Shown: piece by piece, positions 1 through 5,120 of the stretch
How the letters are laid out: the number at the start of each line of letters is the position of its first letter
Position numbering within the stretch: the first letter of the stretch is position 1
Assembly: GCA_934133155.1 (NCBI GenBank)
Contig: CAKPAT010000087.1
Coordinates: 1-5,120 of the forward strand
Direction of reading: 5' to 3'
DNA from: an uncultured Bacilli bacterium
GTDB taxonomy: Bacteria; Bacillota_I; Bacilli_A; RF39; UBA660
DNA: 5,120 nt
Notes under the pieces: model-generated
What the model saw: only the letters and a program-made list of their open reading frames with translations
What the model was told of the DNA's origin: nothing
The model's database searches: none
Position numbers and translations under genes: made by a program

Positions 1-412
1 GTGTAGCAGCGTCACTCTCCGCCTCCCAGCCATTCAAACTTTCAAACTCCGCCTCAAGTTTAGCCACCAAAATACCATCTGCATCACTAAAATCAGGCTT
101 CATATATAAAGCTTCCTTTTCCTTCATAATCTTGTAAAGTCTTTCATTACCCATAATAACCGTATCTAAAACAGTATACTCATCATAAGCATTATGATTT
201 TGTTTCAAAAAAGACATTCTTTCATATTTATCCTTAACAATCTCACCAGTAGAAGGCTCAATCTGCCCAGTCAAAATCTTCAAAAAGGTACTCTTACCAG
301 CACCATTCGCTCCAATAACTCCATAACAATTATTCCCATTAAACTCCAAATTAACATCTTCAAACAAAACTCTTTTACCATATCTTAAACTCAAATTATT
401 CACTCTAAGCAT
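1..412 (-). CDS. ABC-F family ATPase, YkpA/YbiT-like, N-terminal part (cut by window edge)
   Basis: Only the first 137 codons are inside the window; the gene continues past base 1. The protein begins MLRVNNLSLRYG, has a clear Walker A motif GANGAGKS at residues 34-41 and a Q-loop glutamine at about residue 71 in LKQNH. The stretch MGNERLYKIMKEKEALYMKP (residues 87-106), followed by a GWEAES segment near residue 128, is the arm subdomain pattern of the YkpA (Bacillus) / YbiT (E. coli) branch of ABC-F proteins. Members of this family are soluble tandem-ATPase proteins without membrane domains. Many bind the ribosomal E site and relieve stalled translation; some other branches give antibiotic resistance, but nothing here points to that. 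The ATG at 412 is supported by AAGGAG at 426-421 with 8 nt spacing. The second ATPase half and signature motifs cannot be checked. ABC-F assignment is firm; the subfamily is from memory of the sequences. Confidence 0.93.
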   Translation of the reverse strand, partial: MLRVNNLSLRYGKRVLFEDVNLEFNGNNCYGVIGANGAGKSTFLKILTGQIEPSTGEIVKDKYERMSFLKQNHNAYDEYTVLDTVIMGNERLYKIMKEKEALYMKPDFSDADGILVAKLEAEFESLNGWEAESDAAT

Positions 413-426
413 AAAAATCACTCCTT

Positions 427-454
427 AAAAAATAGATTAGAAAACTAATCTATT
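427..454 (-). terminator. Weak terminator-like hairpin between the unknown gene and the ABC-F gene
   Basis: On the minus strand a perfect 10-bp inverted repeat (AATAGATTAG at 454-445, CTAATCTATT at 440-431) with a TTTT loop is followed directly by a T-run that merges with the stem end. It starts 3 bases after the stop of the upstream gene, as an intrinsic terminator would. The stem has only two G-C pairs, so termination may be partial. The T-run abuts the ABC-F ribosome binding site. An operator dyad is an alternative reading. Confidence 0.45.
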
Positions 455-481
455 ATATCATGAAAACATCTTAATAAGCAA
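452..481 (-). promoter_or_regulatory. Candidate sigma-A promoter with extended -10 for the ABC-F gene
   Basis: The minus strand carries TATAAT at 457-452 preceded by TG one base away (TGATATAAT, 460-452), a full extended -10 match. A TTGCTT at 481-476 lies 18 bp upstream as a half-matching -35. Transcription would start near 446-445, inside the inverted repeat at 431-454, so transcripts from this promoter would lack the 5' arm of that hairpin. The TGA of the extended -10 is also the stop codon of the upstream gene. Confidence 0.5.
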
Positions 482-1708
482 AAGAATAAATGCACTTGTA
501 AAAACACCACTGCAAAATGAAACAAGTAAAGTATTTACAAAAGCTGAATTATTTTTCTTTAAAGGCGTAAGCACCTTTTGTTTAACCTTAGAAAGATTAT
601 TTGCAATAGGATGATAAACCTCTTCAAAATGTGGCATAGCCTCACTAATCAAATGAAGAGTTCTAGGAGAAACCTCATCACTAACATAACTGCCTAAATT
701 ACGGTAATGCTCCATTAAATTAACTTCGTCCTCATTTAAAAGTGCATTATCATCAGTCTTAAATTTAGCCACAATCTGCACCATTTGATTATAAGCAAGT
801 TCGTCATTAATCCCATTTTCCAAAGAAGAACTAATAACCTCACTACCATTCACATGAACATCACCAGAAGCATCTAAACTCTTCTCACCACTAGTCTTAA
901 TCTGAATAGTACCATCAGGATTTTGAATAACATTAAAAAGCATAGGGCCAGAGGCCATTTCAACAATCCACATACCAGAAGCATCCTGCTGACGAATACC
1001 TTTAATATCCTTGTAACCTTGACTAGTTAAAAAATCAAAAATTCTCTTTTCCATATCAGTGGCTTCCGATAAAGAAATACTTTCATTTTCCGTAAACCTA
1101 TTAAAAGTCTCATTTTCCAAAGTAGAAGCAATAGCCTTATCTAAATCGCCTCTAGAACTCAGCTTATCAATCTCAATATTACTTAAAATAATATCATAAA
1201 TATTATCACCAGTAGAATAATTAATCGTATGATAAACCCCATCCTTAAAATACATAATAACCGATTTAGAAGGAGTAACCTCATACTCTATAATACCATT
1301 ATCCTTAAATAAAGTTTCTAAATTAACATCAACAGTCTCTTTAATAACCGCTTTTTTTTCATCAGGATTAAGCTTAGCCTCAAAAAGTTCTGAAACTTCT
1401 TTAAGTGCCTCTTTATAAGCCTCACTGTTAATTAAACTTTTCCTATCAATCCCATCAGCAATCTCAAAATGCTTTAAGTAATTCTCAAACTCTAAAGAAA
1501 TATCGTCAAAACTAGAATACTTACCACTTTGAATATTTGGCAAAATAATACCATCTTTAATAAAACCTATAGCCTCACGCGTTAAAACATCTTTTAAATC
1601 GTCAGTAATTAAAACCTTATTACCATTATTATCAAAAATATTAATCTTACTACCATTTAAAGTAAAAACATAATTTTTACCATTCACAAAAACAACTCTT
1701 TTATACAT
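458..1708 (-). CDS. Unknown protein with C-terminal membrane anchor, co-transcribed with smc
   Basis: This 416-residue protein matches no family I recognise. It has no N-terminal signal peptide. The only strongly hydrophobic segment is at the very C-terminus (about residues 389-412), preceded by lysines at 376-385 and followed by KMFS, so a cytoplasmic body tethered by a tail anchor is the likely topology. The start has beta-hairpin-like repeats of the type VNGKNYVF / LNGSKINIF / NNGNKV (residues 8-31). A helix followed by strands at about 215-275 looks like a small alpha/beta unit, and 290-375 appears helical; the whole is acidic and serine/asparagine-rich. The ATG at 1708 has AAGGAG at 1721-1716, within the last smc codons, and the genes are separated by 4 bases, implying one mRNA and probable translational coupling. 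In many Firmicutes ftsY follows smc; this protein lacks FtsY GTPase motifs. Function is not assigned. Confidence 0.9.
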   Translation of the reverse strand: MYKRVVFVNGKNYVFTLNGSKINIFDNNGNKVLITDDLKDVLTREAIGFIKDGIILPNIQSGKYSSFDDISLEFENYLKHFEIADGIDRKSLINSEAYKEALKEVSELFEAKLNPDEKKAVIKETVDVNLETLFKDNGIIEYEVTPSKSVIMYFKDGVYHTINYSTGDNIYDIILSNIEIDKLSSRGDLDKAIASTLENETFNRFTENESISLSEATDMEKRIFDFLTSQGYKDIKGIRQQDASGMWIVEMASGPMLFNVIQNPDGTIQIKTSGEKSLDASGDVHVNGSEVISSSLENGINDELAYNQMVQIVAKFKTDDNALLNEDEVNLMEHYRNLGSYVSDEVSPRTLHLISEAMPHFEEVYHPIANNLSKVKQKVLTPLKKNNSAFVNTLLVSFCSGVFTSAFILLLIKMFS

Positions 1709-1712
1709 AAAA

Positions 1713-4652
1713 TCACTCCTTTATATCCTCTAACTTAACACTCACAAGTTTACTAACACCAGACTCCTGCATAGTAATACCGTAAAGTAAATCCGCATAT
1801 TCCATAGTAACCTTCTTATGAGTAATAATAATAAACTGCGACTTATCCTTAAGCATACTTACATACTTGCCAAAAGTATCAACATTAGCCTCATCTAAAG
1901 CCGCCTCAACCTCGTCCAAAATACAAAACGGACTAGATTTAGTCTTAATAATCGCAAAAAGTAAACTAATCGCCGTTAAAGTTTTCTCTCCACCCGAAAG
2001 TAAAGTAATCGTGCTAAGTTTCTTTCCAGGTGGTGAAGCAATAATCTCCACACCCGTTTCAAGTAAATCATCTGAATTAGTTAGTCTCAAAGAAGCTTTA
2101 CCACCTTTAAAAAGTTCTTTAAAAGTTGTAGAAAAACTTTCATTAACCAAATTAAAAGTGTTTAAAAAATCTTTTTTCATAACCTTATCCATCTCAGCAA
2201 TAATCTTAAGTAAAGAATCTTCCGCCTTATCTAAATCATTAATCTGACCACTTAAAAACTCAAAACGCGTATTAACCTCATCGTATTCAGTCAAAGAATC
2301 CAAATTAACATTACCAAGTTCCCGAATTTTCTTCTTATAAATAGAAACCAAATTAGACGCCTTATCAAAGTCCATCTCAAGTTTATAACTCGCCTTTGCC
2401 CTCTCATAAGTCATATTATATCTTTCATTCAAATCACTAAGTAAATTATCAAGTTTCACATCTAAACGGCTATTTTTAATCTCCAAATCTTTAAGCTCAT
2501 TACTTTTTAAAGTATAAACCTTACTATCTTTTTGTATACTAAGTTCATACTCACTCAAAGCCTCACTTAAATTACTTCTTTCACGAAGTAAACTATCAAG
2601 CTTCTTAGATGAAAGATCCTTTTCCTTTAAAGCATCATAATACTTATTCATAACCTTTTTCTCATCATCAGATAAACATCCACTAGCCTCACTGCTATTC
2701 AAAGAAATCTTTTTCAAAACATCATCAAGATCATTCTTAAAATTTAAAATCTTATTATTGTTACTATTAATTTCCTCATCCTTTAAAAACTTGTCCTTAT
2801 TTTTCAAATAAATACTATCTTCCAAAGCCTTTAAATTATAATCTAAATCATTAACCTTATTTTCAAAGCCTTTAATTTTTTCTAAAAGCTTATCACTAAC
2901 CTTTAACTTATCTTCAAGCTCATACTTATCCAAAATCAAACTCTGACTTTTACTTTTACCACCAGTCATCGAACCGCCAACATTAATAAGATCCCCAGAT
3001 AAAGTTACAATACGGAATTTATTTTTAATTTTAAAAGCTATCTTTAAAGCATTATCCATATTATCACAAACAATAATATTTCCAAGTTGATTTAAGACAA
3101 TATTCTCATAAATTTTATCATATTTAACCAGATTAGACGCCACATCAATAAACCCTAAAGAACCCTTTAAAACATCCAAAACATCTAAAGGTATTTCCTT
3201 ACCTTTAATCACATTTAAAGGAAAAAAAGTAGCTCTACCAATATTTTTCAAATAACAAATCGCATTTTTTGCTGAAATTTCGTCTTTCGTAATAATATTA
3301 TTAATATTAAAGCCAAGAGAAGTAGAAATCGCCAAACTATACTCACTAGGAACTTCTAAAACATTACCCAAAACATCCATAATACCATCTAACTTAGGAT
3401 TATTCAAAACACTTTTAACCGCAAAAGGTAATGCTCCACCATTTTCAACCTTATCCTTTAAAATATCAATATCATTTAAAACACTTTTTCTTTCAAATAA
3501 AATTCTAGATAAATCACTTTCCAAACTTCTCTTATCACTTTTTAAAGAAGTAAGTTTACCATCTAACTCCTTAATATCCAAAACAATTTTAGATAAATCA
3601 TTTTCTAAATAAGTTCCATTACTTTCCAAAGAAGCAATATCATTTTTTAAAGAAAGTTCTCTCTCTTTTAAACTCAAAATCAAATCATGAATTTTAGAAG
3701 AATTTGCCTCATGACTTTTCTTTTCATTAATGATATTTTTTTCACCATTAAGTCTTTCGCATAAAGCCGTTAAATCTAAAACCTTTTTTTGTAAATCACT
3801 AATTTCACTATCTAAAGAAGTAATCTTCACCTTAAACTCATTACTTTTAGCTGAGCTTACCGCCTCAGAAGAAGAAAGTTTGACTAGCTCATCATTCAAA
3901 CTAACAATTTTCTCCTTAGAAGACTGATACTCAAAATTTAAATTAGTAATCTGATACACAATCAAAGCAATCTCAATATTCTCTAACTTTCCGTTAACAT
4001 CTTGAAAAACTAAAGCCTTATCTCTCGCCTCCTTTAAAGGACCAATTCTAGAAGAAAGCTCACTCAAAATATCATTAACTCTATTTTTACTTTCATGTGT
4101 TTTATCTAAATTTCTTAAAGCCTCTTCTTTCCTTCTTTTATACTTTAAAACACCACTAGCCTCTTCAAAAATAACTCTTCTATCATAAGGCTTACTGTTG
4201 ATAATACTTTCAATCTTACCTTGAGAAATAATATTGAATCCCTCCTTAGCAAGACCACTATCTAAAAGTAAATTAGAAATATCCTTAAGTCTAACCTTTT
4301 CACCGTTCAAATAATACTCGTTACTACCGTCCTTATAAACTCTTCTCTTAATCTCAACTTCCTCATAATCCAAAGGAAAATATTTATCACTATTATCAAA
4401 AACCAAAGCAACAGACGCAATATTCATACCATTTCTACTTTTACTACCAGAGAAAATAACATCAGCCATATTTCCCTCGCCTCTTAAAGACTTGATAGAC
4501 TGTTCACCTAAAACCCACCTAACAGCGTCCACAACATTACTCTTACCAGAACCATTAGGACCAACAATCGCACTAATACCTTTATCAAAAGTCAAAACAG
4601 TTTTATCTGCAAAAGATTTAAAACCATGAGCTCTTATTTCTTTCAAATGCAT
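1713..4652 (-). CDS. smc: Chromosome segregation/condensation ATPase SMC
   Basis: SMC dimerises and, with ScpA and ScpB, forms the bacterial condensin that extrudes DNA loops and separates sister chromosomes on the nucleoid. Numbering from the ATG at 4652 (979 residues), the N-terminal head holds GFKSFADK (10-17), Walker A GPNGSGKS (31-38), the R-loop region SIKSLRG (52-58) and the Q-loop QGK (Gln144). A first coiled coil spans about 170-400. The hinge runs from GALPFAVKSVL (406-416) to VGGSMTGG (558-565). A return coil spans about 566-830. The C-terminal head has LSGGEK (885-890), Walker B ILDEVE with Asp913/Glu914, D-loop ALD (918-920) and His945 in the switch. All catalytic motifs are intact. 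It is about 200 residues shorter than the roughly 1190 of Bacillus subtilis SMC, with the loss in the coils. A TTG at 4673 in frame would add seven residues, but ATG 4652 has the ribosome binding site and the usual family start. scpA, scpB, rnc and ftsY are not in the window. Confidence 0.98.
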   Translation of the reverse strand: MHLKEIRAHGFKSFADKTVLTFDKGISAIVGPNGSGKSNVVDAVRWVLGEQSIKSLRGEGNMADVIFSGSKSRNGMNIASVALVFDNSDKYFPLDYEEVEIKRRVYKDGSNEYYLNGEKVRLKDISNLLLDSGLAKEGFNIISQGKIESIINSKPYDRRVIFEEASGVLKYKRRKEEALRNLDKTHESKNRVNDILSELSSRIGPLKEARDKALVFQDVNGKLENIEIALIVYQITNLNFEYQSSKEKIVSLNDELVKLSSSEAVSSAKSNEFKVKITSLDSEISDLQKKVLDLTALCERLNGEKNIINEKKSHEANSSKIHDLILSLKERELSLKNDIASLESNGTYLENDLSKIVLDIKELDGKLTSLKSDKRSLESDLSRILFERKSVLNDIDILKDKVENGGALPFAVKSVLNNPKLDGIMDVLGNVLEVPSEYSLAISTSLGFNINNIITKDEISAKNAICYLKNIGRATFFPLNVIKGKEIPLDVLDVLKGSLGFIDVASNLVKYDKIYENIVLNQLGNIIVCDNMDNALKIAFKIKNKFRIVTLSGDLINVGGSMTGGKSKSQSLILDKYELEDKLKVSDKLLEKIKGFENKVNDLDYNLKALEDSIYLKNKDKFLKDEEINSNNNKILNFKNDLDDVLKKISLNSSEASGCLSDDEKKVMNKYYDALKEKDLSSKKLDSLLRERSNLSEALSEYELSIQKDSKVYTLKSNELKDLEIKNSRLDVKLDNLLSDLNERYNMTYERAKASYKLEMDFDKASNLVSIYKKKIRELGNVNLDSLTEYDEVNTRFEFLSGQINDLDKAEDSLLKIIAEMDKVMKKDFLNTFNLVNESFSTTFKELFKGGKASLRLTNSDDLLETGVEIIASPPGKKLSTITLLSGGEKTLTAISLLFAIIKTKSSPFCILDEVEAALDEANVDTFGKYVSMLKDKSQFIIITHKKVTMEYADLLYGITMQESGVSKLVSVKLEDIKE

Positions 4653-4658
4653 TTTATC

Positions 4659-4665
4659 ATCACCT
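4659..4665 (-). promoter_or_regulatory. Ribosome binding site that fixes the smc start at 4652
   Basis: The minus strand reads AGGTGAT, a 7-base perfect match to the 16S-complementary AGGAGGTGATC core, with 6 nt (GATAAA) before ATG 4652. The upstream in-frame TTG at 4673-4671 has no purine-rich site before it and would place this motif inside the coding sequence. Confidence 0.85.
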
Positions 4666-4677
4666 ATACTCAAAATA

Positions 4678-4706
4678 ATTATACATGATTTAAGTAAAAA
4701 AATAAA
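4678..4706 (-). promoter_or_regulatory. Candidate sigma-A promoter of the smc operon
   Basis: A perfect -10 TATAAT lies at 4683-4678 on the minus strand, with TTTATT at 4706-4701 as a poor -35 after a 17-bp spacer. The predicted start of transcription, near 4672-4671, gives a leader of about 20 nt, just enough for the ribosome binding site at 4665-4659, and falls on the TTG codon, which argues against that codon as a start. A palindrome CAAAATTTTG at 4720-4729 lies just upstream; its role is unknown. Confidence 0.6.
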
Positions 4707-4765
4707 GGACTTTAAAGCTCAAAATTTTGTTCACACCTTGTAAAAAAAAGAAAAATATGCTAATA

Positions 4766-4794
4766 TGTATATAGCAAAGAAATTTGCATATAAT
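4766..4794 (+). promoter_or_regulatory. Candidate promoter for the plus-strand small RNA
   Basis: A perfect -10 TATAAT at 4789-4794 follows TGTATA at 4766-4771 (3 of 6 bases of the -35 consensus) at 17 bp. Transcription would begin at about 4799-4801 with (A)GGAAC. The spacer contains a small dyad, GCAAA-GAAA-TTTGC (4774-4787), which could be an operator or chance. It is divergent to the smc promoter, with about 60 bp between the two -35 elements. Confidence 0.55.
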
Positions 4795-4798
4795 AAAA

Positions 4799-4830
4799 AG
4801 GAACATTCAATCTGCAAGTGAATGTCTCCT
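4799..4830 (+). repeat. Leader repeat, left copy (small RNA 5' end)
   Basis: This 32-base segment has a near copy on the opposite strand at 5024-4999. The two share AGGAACATTYAAT and GTGARTGTCTCCT (24 of 26 aligned bases), and this copy has six extra bases (CTGCAA) between the halves. As RNA it forms a 7-bp stem ACATTCA (4803-4809) / TGAATGT (4819-4825) with a 9-nt loop, at the very 5' end of the predicted transcript. Confidence 0.85.
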
Positions 4831-4886
4831 CTAAATTAATTAGTTGAAAGACACTCTTTCTAGCGTTGAAGAGTGTCTATTTTTTT
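4800..4886 (+). ncRNA. Small RNA of about 87 nt, candidate antitoxin antisense to the peptide gene
   Basis: A short transcription unit is bounded by the promoter at 4766-4794 and a strong terminator at 4849-4886. It has no start codon with a ribosome binding site, so it is probably non-coding. Its 5' end folds into a stem-loop (4803-4825), followed by an unpaired AT-rich linker (about 4826-4848) and the terminator hairpin. It overlaps the 3' end of the convergent peptide mRNA, including the stop codon and last three peptide codons, and is perfectly complementary there. Its terminator arm AGACACTC (4849-4856) is also complementary to GAGTGTCT (5009-5002) in the peptide mRNA leader, giving a second contact site. 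This matches the layout of RNA II in par/fst-type type I toxin-antitoxin loci. The transcript and its role are predicted, not shown. Confidence 0.6.
4849..4886 (+). terminator. Shared hairpin terminator between small RNA and peptide gene
   Basis: A perfect 10-bp stem, AGACACTCTT (4849-4858) with AAGAGTGTCT (4869-4878), encloses a 10-nt loop and is followed on the plus strand by A and seven T (4880-4886): a strong intrinsic terminator for the small RNA. On the minus strand the same stem ends the peptide gene (its stop codon TAG at 4879-4877 is at the stem edge) but only TTTC follows, so termination in that direction should be weaker. Confidence 0.85.
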
Positions 4887-4969
4887 ATGGCTAAAGCCAA
4901 TAATGTGGCCGTTAGAAGCAAAAAACTAAGATGTTTTAAAAGTTTTAATATAAAAGTTTTTGTTTTCAT
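4877..4969 (-). CDS. 30-residue hydrophobic peptide, candidate type I toxin
   Basis: The small gene encodes a 30-residue peptide with a basic, amphipathic N-terminal part (starting MKTKTFILKLLKH, lysines at 2, 4, 9, 12), a hydrophobic segment at about 14-28 (LSFLLLTATLLALAI) and a terminal KK. This is the profile of membrane-acting type I toxin peptides. It lacks the proline and Trp/Arg C-terminal pattern of the Fst/Ldr family, so it is not placed in that family. The ATG at 4969 is preceded by GGGGTGGTC (4980-4972), pairing with the 16S 3' end with two G-U wobbles. Its own promoter, a structured leader of about 55 nt, a convergent antisense RNA and a terminator overlapping its stop codon all support a real gene. 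Alternatives are a small membrane regulator or a secreted signalling peptide. Toxicity is inference. Confidence 0.65.
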   Translation of the reverse strand: MKTKTFILKLLKHLSFLLLTATLLALAIKK

Positions 4970-4971
4970 TT

Positions 4972-5003
4972 GACCACCCCTTTCCTTTTTAAAGAAAAAG
5001 GAG
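4972..5003 (-). promoter_or_regulatory. Ribosome binding site and SD-sequestering leader of the peptide gene
   Basis: Two mutually exclusive hairpins can form in the minus-strand leader. In one, CTCCTTT (5003-4997) pairs with AAAGGGG (4983-4977), burying the Shine-Dalgarno GGGG (one G-U pair, 13-nt loop). In the other, CCTTTTT (5001-4995) pairs with AAAAAGG (4990-4984) around a CTTT loop, leaving GGGGTGG free. A translation switch is plausible; sequestered ribosome binding sites are usual in type I toxin mRNAs. Confidence 0.5.
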
Positions 5004-5024
5004 ACACTCACATTAAATGTTCCT
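4999..5024 (-). repeat. Leader repeat, right copy (peptide mRNA 5' end)
   Basis: This is the inverted partner of 4799-4830, reading AGGAACATTTAAT then GTGAGTGTCTCCT on the minus strand. It can form a 7-bp stem ACATTTA (5020-5014) / TGAGTGT (5010-5004) with a 3-nt loop. Both base differences from the left copy turn a Watson-Crick pair into a G-U pair, so pairing is kept. The CTCCT at its end is the part that can bind the peptide Shine-Dalgarno sequence. Confidence 0.85.
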
Positions 5025-5030
5025 GTAATC

Positions 5031-5059
5031 ATTGTATACTACTTGTTTAACAAATACAA
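5031..5059 (-). promoter_or_regulatory. Candidate promoter of the peptide gene
   Basis: On the minus strand TACAAT (5036-5031, 5 of 6 consensus) lies 17 bp from TTGTAT (5059-5054, TTG conserved). The predicted start is at about 5024, so the mRNA would begin AGGAAC, the same bases as the convergent small RNA. An imperfectly spaced dyad CTTGT-ACAAG (5042-5060) overlaps the -35 and could be an operator. Confidence 0.5.
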
Positions 5060-5120
5060 GCGAACAAATAAAATTTTTTAATTTTTTAATCAGTAACATG
5101 AATATATGATATGAACCCCA

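Noticed and set aside
194..388. Open frame on the plus strand opposite the ABC-F gene
   Set aside because: It lies fully inside the ABC-F coding region on the other strand, has no ribosome binding site, and its product is low-complexity; it is a shadow frame.
1867..2247. 126-codon open frame on the plus strand
   Set aside because: It is antisense to the highly conserved SMC C-terminal head and coil; its serine/lysine-rich product mirrors the SMC codons.
3730..3927. 65-codon open frame on the plus strand
   Set aside because: Antisense to the SMC coiled coil, with no ribosome binding site or neighbouring promoter.
4887..4973. 28-codon plus-strand frame beginning ATGGCTAAAGCC opposite the peptide gene
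   Set aside because: It starts at the end of the terminator T-run with no ribosome binding site, so it would be neither transcribed by the small RNA promoter nor well translated; the opposite strand has the better signals.
4799..5024. Inverted repeats as ends of a miniature transposable element
   Set aside because: The repeats sit at predicted transcription starts, keep RNA stem pairing, and no target-site duplication is visible outside them. A mobile origin is not excluded but is not supported.
5071..5090. Tandem ATTTTTTA units
   Set aside because: Low-complexity AT sequence without a stem before it; not a credible terminator or repeat array, though it may act as an AT-rich upstream element.
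5098..5120. Possible tRNA T-arm (GGGGTTCATATC on the minus strand)
   Set aside because: The T-loop lacks the conserved A58 equivalent and no matching stem arm or acceptor end is nearby.

Overview
The window is AT-rich (roughly 30% GC by eye) and looks like the chromosome of a low-GC Bacillota (Firmicutes) bacterium. It has strong Bacillus-type Shine-Dalgarno sites, TATAAT-type promoters, TGA used as a real stop together with TGG for tryptophan (so genetic code 11, not the Mycoplasma code), and an SMC and an ABC-F protein of Firmicute type. An uncultured gut Bacilli lineage fits, but that is inference.

The three large genes all lie on the minus strand. Reading in their direction of transcription (right to left), smc (4652-1713) encodes a complete but short chromosome-condensation ATPase. 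Its stop is followed after 4 bases by a 416-residue protein of unknown function with a single C-terminal membrane anchor (1708-458), whose ribosome binding site lies inside the smc 3' end; the two almost certainly form an operon. A weak AT-rich hairpin and an extended -10 promoter overlap in the short gap before the next gene. That gene is an ABC-F ATPase of the YkpA/YbiT type (412 to beyond base 1), of which only the N-terminal 137 residues are present.

Upstream of smc, at about 4766-5059, is a compact element with the architecture of a type I toxin-antitoxin locus. A 30-residue hydrophobic peptide gene (4969-4877, minus) faces a short plus-strand RNA (about 4800-4886), and the two transcripts converge on one strong hairpin terminator. 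Both predicted RNAs begin with nearly the same 26-32 nt leader (an inverted repeat in DNA, 24/26 aligned bases identical). In both, the leader folds into a 7-bp stem-loop, and both substitutions keep the stem paired. The peptide mRNA can also sequester its own ribosome binding site. The layout recalls the par/fst locus of enterococcal plasmids, but the peptide does not look like Fst and the leader repeats are arranged differently, so this is the best candidate for an undescribed system here.

The remaining right edge (5060-5120) is AT-rich with T/A runs; no gene could be supported there. No CRISPR, tRNA, rRNA or insertion sequence was found.
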